Assembly (NCBI RefSeq): GCF_003611275.1
Contig: NZ_CP020695.1
Location: forward strand, 124,001-188,000
Reading direction: 5' to 3'
DNA from: Sulfitobacter sp. D7
GTDB taxonomy: Bacteria; Pseudomonadota; Alphaproteobacteria; Rhodobacterales; Rhodobacteraceae
DNA: 64,000 bases
The translations under genes and the position numbers were made by a program. This document shows positions 60,635 to 64,000 of this stretch, in pieces. The notes under the pieces are model-generated. The model saw only the letters and a program-made list of their open reading frames with translations. It was not told the DNA's origin and searched no databases. The stretch's first letter is position 1; each line of letters starts with the position of its first letter.

Positions 60635-61278
60635 GCGCTGCTACCTTCCATGTCCTGCGCCAGATCGCTGGCAAATTGAAACCGCATCCGGCGGTGGGTC
60701 GGCGCGGGCTGCGCGACGTCTTCCTCGGCATGTTCTACAGGCGCGCTGTAGGTCGGCTGAGGCGCTGTTTGCGCCAGCGCCGTCTCTGTTCGGCGCGGGG
60801 CAGGCACGACCACATCATGGGTCGATGCAAGAACTGGCGCATCTTTCGCAACCGCTTCAGCCGCTCCCTCGGGAGCATCGGCCTCAGCCGTCAATATCTC
60901 CTCGACCTTCGAGACCATGCCGCGGCCCACTTGGTAGATCGTGTTGACCGGTTTGCCAGCCGTCGCCGCCGCTGTGTAATCGTCGTCGTAATCGTTCAAC
61001 CCGTCAAGGCAGGCCAGCACCGGGTTGGTTTTCCAAAAGCTGCGCAGCGCGCGGGTCTTGAGCCGTTGGGGCAGTTGCGCCTTGAGAAAGGCACGCAACT
61101 GTTCGCCGCTCACCAGATCCTCGGGCGCGGGCAGATCGAACTCGGCCAGCAGGTCATCATCGCTGCGCTCGGCCAGCGCGGCTTCTTCAGCCTCTGCCAC
61201 CTGCGCTGCGTGAACGCGCACTTCGGCTTCTGCCTCAGCCGCGACGGCGGCGCGGCGTTTCTGCCAAAAACCGCTCAT
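60631..61278 (-). CDS. DUF3306 protein of the formate dehydrogenase operon
   Basis: A 215-residue protein. The N-terminal MSGFWQKRRAAVAAE and the segment LPQRLKTRALRSFWKTNPVLACLDGLNDYDDDYT identify DUF3306. The C-terminal half is low-complexity (Ala/Pro/Glu) and probably disordered. The family is confined to formate dehydrogenase loci together with DUF3305. No function is established; an assembly role is an inference from position. It overlaps both its neighbours by four bases. Confidence 0.85.
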   Translation of the reverse strand: MSGFWQKRRAAVAAEAEAEVRVHAAQVAEAEEAALAERSDDDLLAEFDLPAPEDLVSGEQLRAFLKAQLPQRLKTRALRSFWKTNPVLACLDGLNDYDDDYTAAATAGKPVNTIYQVGRGMVSKVEEILTAEADAPEGAAEAVAKDAPVLASTHDVVVPAPRRTETALAQTAPQPTYSAPVEHAEEDVAQPAPTHRRMRFQFASDLAQDMEGSSA

Positions 61279-61844
61279 GCCAGACGCTTTCGTTTCAGCG
61301 CGGGCGATGCATAGATGTCCGCAGGCTTTTCAATGCGCGGATCCCCGATCCCGTCTTGTTTAAGATCAGTGCGCAGACGATCCCGGCGGCGCTTGACGAA
61401 GGCTTCCTCTTGGTGGAACTCTTCGACGAACTCTTGCACCCATGCCAACAGACCCGGCGTCATCGCGACCTTTTCAACCACCTCTTCGGCGCTGTCGCAA
61501 TAATCCTGCGCCTCATAGGGCGATGCTGTGACCAGCGCGAGTTTGAAGGGGCGGTCGGTTGCACCCGGAATGGGGCGCATCACAACATAGACACAAGGCA
61601 CATCCGCGCCAAGGCCGTGGACATAGGCTTCGGTCTCGGCTCCGTGGAGGTCCAGCTTGAGCGTGGCGGCGTGGTACTCGACGATCTCGCCGTCGCGGCG
61701 CAGCTCGCGCCAATCGGCCTCCCCGGCACCGGGCAGCACGGCGGTCGCTTTCCAGCTCCACTTGGCCCAACGGGTCACCCCCGGCGAGCGCCGCAGTACA
61801 ATGCCCAAGGGCATCGTCCGATACATTGTCGGGTTGTGAATCAA
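61275..61844 (-). CDS. DUF3305 protein of the formate dehydrogenase operon
   Basis: A protein of about 189 residues. MPLGIVLRRSPGVTRWAKWSWKATAVLPG near the start is the DUF3305 pattern, and the conserved ALVTASPYEAQDY segment follows. Its function is unknown; family members always accompany DUF3306 and formate dehydrogenase genes. The start is uncertain: TTG 61844 is preceded by GGAGGAG, while ATG 61826 and ATG 61814 have no Shine-Dalgarno. It is the first gene of the fdh operon, which runs through to the 41-residue peptide. Confidence 0.78.
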   Translation of the reverse strand: MIHNPTMYRTMPLGIVLRRSPGVTRWAKWSWKATAVLPGAGEADWRELRRDGEIVEYHAATLKLDLHGAETEAYVHGLGADVPCVYVVMRPIPGATDRPFKLALVTASPYEAQDYCDSAEEVVEKVAMTPGLLAWVQEFVEEFHQEEAFVKRRRDRLRTDLKQDGIGDPRIEKPADIYASPALKRKRLA

Positions 61845-62194
61845 ATTGCTCCTCCGTTTCAACGACCTTCGCCTCTAAGGCTGGTCCGGGGAAGCGCAAA
61901 TCCGCGCCAAAGCCCGAAAAACCCGGCTTTCGAGACAAGATGGCCCATCGGCTTGGCCCGCCAATGGCGCCTCGGCCTAATTGTCTAACTTGAGTATTTC
62001 GCTCGGAAAATGAGGGAATCGCAAATTTCGAATCACTGCCCCCGCTGACCGCTGTTTCTGCCTGCTTCACCGCCTAGGAGCAGCACCGCCGCGCCGCGAA
62101 TTTCGGTTGTAGGGGGTGGCAAATCCCGTCTAGCTTGGGGCCTCTGCCCTGCCCAGATGGGCTGCGGAATGTCGTGCGAGATAAGGGAAAATTC
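61845..62194. promoter_or_regulatory. gene-free divergent promoter region of the formate dehydrogenase locus
   Basis: About 350 bp with no supported gene. It separates the fdh operon (minus) from the polyferredoxin gene (plus) and must hold both promoters. The only AT-rich patch is at about 61985-62035. It contains GAATC at 62016-62020 and again at 62030-62034, flanking GCAAATTTC. No sigma-54 type -24/-12 element was found by eye. The other frames open here are shadows of the DUF3305 gene. Confidence 0.55.
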
Positions 62195-64000
62195 ATGGCC
62201 AAGACATTGATAACATGCGATTGCGCAGGGTCGCAGCGTATCGATTCCGATGCACTGGCCGAGCGCAGCGGTTTGGCGGTCGCGCCCCCCTGTTCGGCCC
62301 TCTGCACCACCCAGATCGACCGGGCGGCCAAGGCCCTGACCGCCGGGGACGCAATTTTATGCTGCACCCAAGAAGAGCGGGTCTTTACCGAATTGGCCGA
62401 GGAATTGGGCCTGCCCCCTGCCCCCCTCTTGGACCTGCGCGACCGGGCCGGATGGTCGGATGACCCCCGTGACAAACTACCCAAAATGTCCGCCCTCGCA
62501 GCCGAGGCGCTTTTGGACGCCCCGGCAGAGAAAACCATCGATGTCGGGTCCGAAGGGCTTTGCCTGATCGTGGGGCGCGGCCCGGCAGCGCTGGAGGCGG
62601 CGGCACAGCTCAAGGACCACCTAAGCGTCACGCTGTTGATGGACGACGCGGTGACACAGGCCGAGGACAATCTGCCCGAGGTGCGCGATTTTGACCTCAT
62701 TTCCGGCAAGCTGCGCCGTGCCAAGGGCGCGCTTGGACAGTTCGAAGTGGTGATTGATGCGCTGCGGCAGGTCGACCCGCGTGGCCGGGGACCGCTCAAC
62801 TGGACCGCGCCGCGCGACGGCGCGCGCAGCCAATGTGACATCATCATCGACCTGCGCGGCGAGACGCCGCTGTTCCCGGCGCATGAAAAACGCGAAGGCT
62901 ACCTGCGCGCCGATCCCGGCCACCCGCCTGCCGTGGCCGCCGCCGTGTTGGCTGCCTCGCATCTCACCGGCACATTTGAGCAGCCGCTCTATGTGCGGAC
63001 CGAGCCGCTGCTCTGCGCCCATTCCCGCGCGGGGCAAACCGGCTGCACCAATTGTCTGGACCTTTGCCCCACTGGCGCAATCACGCCCGACGGCGATCAT
63101 GTTGCGATCGACCCGATGATCTGCGCGGGCTGCGGTGCCTGTTCCTCGGCCTGCCCCTCGGGTGCGATCAGCTATGACGCACCGCCCGTCGATTTCACCA
63201 TGCGCCGGGTGCAGACACTGGCGCGCGCCTATCTCGAAGCGGGCGGCGAAGCGCCGCGCCTCATGGTCCATGACGCCCATGGCGCCGAGATGATCCGCCT
63301 TGCCGCACGCCACGGGCGCGGGCTGCCTGCCGATGTGGTGCCGATGGAGCTCGATGCGCTCGCCGCCTTTGGCCATGCTGAGGCGCTGGCCGCGCTCGCC
63401 GCCGGGTTCGCCCATGTCTCGCTTCTGCTTGGCCCCAAGGCCGACCGCGACGCGATTGAGACGCAGACCGCGCTGGCCCGCGCCATTGCGGGGGAAGCGC
63501 GGATGTCGCTGATCGACACCCCCGACCCCGAGGCGCTGACCGACATTCTTTATGACGGCGAGGCCCCTGCCCCCGTCGCCCAGCCGGTGCGCCCGATGGG
63601 CAGCCGCCGCCAGATCGCGCGGCAGGCGGCGCGGGCGCTCAACCCCGAGGCCGAGGTGCTGGACCTGCCCGAGGGTGCGCCCTACGGTGCCGTTCTGGTC
63701 GACAAGGATGCCTGCACGCTGTGTCTTTCCTGCGTATCGCTCTGCCCTTCGGGCGCGCTTGGCGACAACCCGGACTTGCCGCAACTGCGCTTTCAGGAAG
63801 ACGCCTGCCTGCAATGCGGGCTCTGCGCCAATGTCTGCCCCGAGGATGCCATCACCCTCGCGCCGCGCCTCGACCTGACCGAAGCCGCGCTGAGCCAGCG
63901 CGTGCTGAACGAGGAAGAGCCCTTTGCCTGCGTCGAATGCGGAAGCCTCTTTGGTGTGAAATCCACCGTGGAGAAAATCACCGACAAGCTGCGCAGCCAT
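62195..64000 (+). CDS. 4Fe-4S polyferredoxin of the formate dehydrogenase locus (3' end missing)
   Basis: The first 602 codons of a cytoplasmic iron-sulfur protein; it runs off the right edge. The N-terminal domain (to about 270) has Cys pairs but no standard cluster motif. Then come CTNCLDLCPTGA with CAGCGACSSACPSGA at about 290-325, and CTLCLSCVSLCPSGA with CLQCGLCANVCPEDA at about 510-550, giving two double-cluster ferredoxin modules. A further CVEC follows. Such proteins are regularly found divergent from Tat-type formate dehydrogenase genes and may donate electrons in assembly or link to NAD(P). The start at ATG 62195 follows AAGGG. Confidence 0.85.
   Translation, partial: MAKTLITCDCAGSQRIDSDALAERSGLAVAPPCSALCTTQIDRAAKALTAGDAILCCTQEERVFTELAEELGLPPAPLLDLRDRAGWSDDPRDKLPKMSALAAEALLDAPAEKTIDVGSEGLCLIVGRGPAALEAAAQLKDHLSVTLLMDDAVTQAEDNLPEVRDFDLISGKLRRAKGALGQFEVVIDALRQVDPRGRGPLNWTAPRDGARSQCDIIIDLRGETPLFPAHEKREGYLRADPGHPPAVAAAVLAASHLTGTFEQPLYVRTEPLLCAHSRAGQTGCTNCLDLCPTGAITPDGDHVAIDPMICAGCGACSSACPSGAISYDAPPVDFTMRRVQTLARAYLEAGGEAPRLMVHDAHGAEMIRLAARHGRGLPADVVPMELDALAAFGHAEALAALAAGFAHVSLLLGPKADRDAIETQTALARAIAGEARMSLIDTPDPEALTDILYDGEAPAPVAQPVRPMGSRRQIARQAARALNPEAEVLDLPEGAPYGAVLVDKDACTLCLSCVSLCPSGALGDNPDLPQLRFQEDACLQCGLCANVCPEDAITLAPRLDLTEAALSQRVLNEEEPFACVECGSLFGVKSTVEKITDKLRSH

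Noticed and set aside
62621..64000. long minus-strand frame at the right edge
   Set aside because: Antisense to the polyferredoxin gene, which has repeated CxxCxxC motifs and a ribosome binding site on the plus strand.

Overview
The window looks like a chromosomal segment of an alphaproteobacterium of the Roseobacter group (Rhodobacteraceae). The evidence is high GC, many short overlapping operons, an abundance of TRAP transporters (one TAXI type, two DctPQM type), a methionine gamma-lyase/2-oxobutyrate dehydrogenase cluster and a three-subunit formate dehydrogenase. This assignment is inferred from gene content, not from a marker gene. No rRNA, tRNA, CRISPR, insertion sequence or intact prophage is visible. 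Both ends cut through genes: a 3-hydroxyacyl-CoA dehydrogenase at the left and a polyferredoxin at the right.

Region 1 (1-2480): two divergent dehydrogenase genes around a perfect 13-bp inverted repeat, then a LysR regulator. Region 2 (2490-24714) is the most interesting part: a sugar-acid/2-hydroxy-acid catabolic island. It holds a UxaA/GarD-type dehydratase, an IlvD/Edd dehydratase with all diagnostic residues of L-arabinonate dehydratase, a DapA-type dehydratase/aldolase, an HpaI-type aldolase, an oxoglutarate-semialdehyde-type aldehyde dehydrogenase, a 2-hydroxyacid dehydrogenase and an RraA-like protein. Embedded in it are a LarA-superfamily nickel-pincer racemase/epimerase homologue and the full cofactor set larC, larB and larE, split over two operons. 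Three FCD-type GntR regulators lie here, and a short AT-rich motif recurs at three promoters. A TAXI TRAP transporter followed by a ThDP enzyme and a GlcD-type FAD oxidoreductase completes the island. I infer a pathway that epimerises and dehydrates an aldonic or aldaric acid and feeds 2-oxoglutarate and/or pyruvate.

Region 3 (24849-31942): a TetR regulator with an MDR oxidoreductase, then a complete urease operon ureD-A-orf-B-C-E-F-G with a small His-containing membrane protein between ureA and ureB. Urease and the LarA homologue are both nickel enzymes. Region 4 (32012-43385): UDP-glucose dehydrogenase, an orphan DUF2793 phage-tail-like protein, PLP enzymes, a serine hydrolase, an mdeR-mdeA-mdeB methionine gamma-lyase cluster and a plant-type asparaginase. 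Region 5 (43529-50053): two DctPQM-type TRAP systems separated by a 28-bp inverted pair of terminators. Region 6 (50111-53010): an orphan ParA ATPase and a polar amino-acid ABC transporter. Region 7 (53255-64000): a formate dehydrogenase cluster (alpha, beta, gamma, Tat-signal miniprotein, TorD-type chaperone, DUF3306, DUF3305), a 41-residue membrane peptide, an NtrC-type regulator that lacks the sigma-54-contacting GAFTGA loop, and a divergent polyferredoxin.

Starts were moved inward from the longest frame wherever a Shine-Dalgarno sequence, an operon overlap or family length supported it. All functional names rest on motif recognition by eye; no database search was run.
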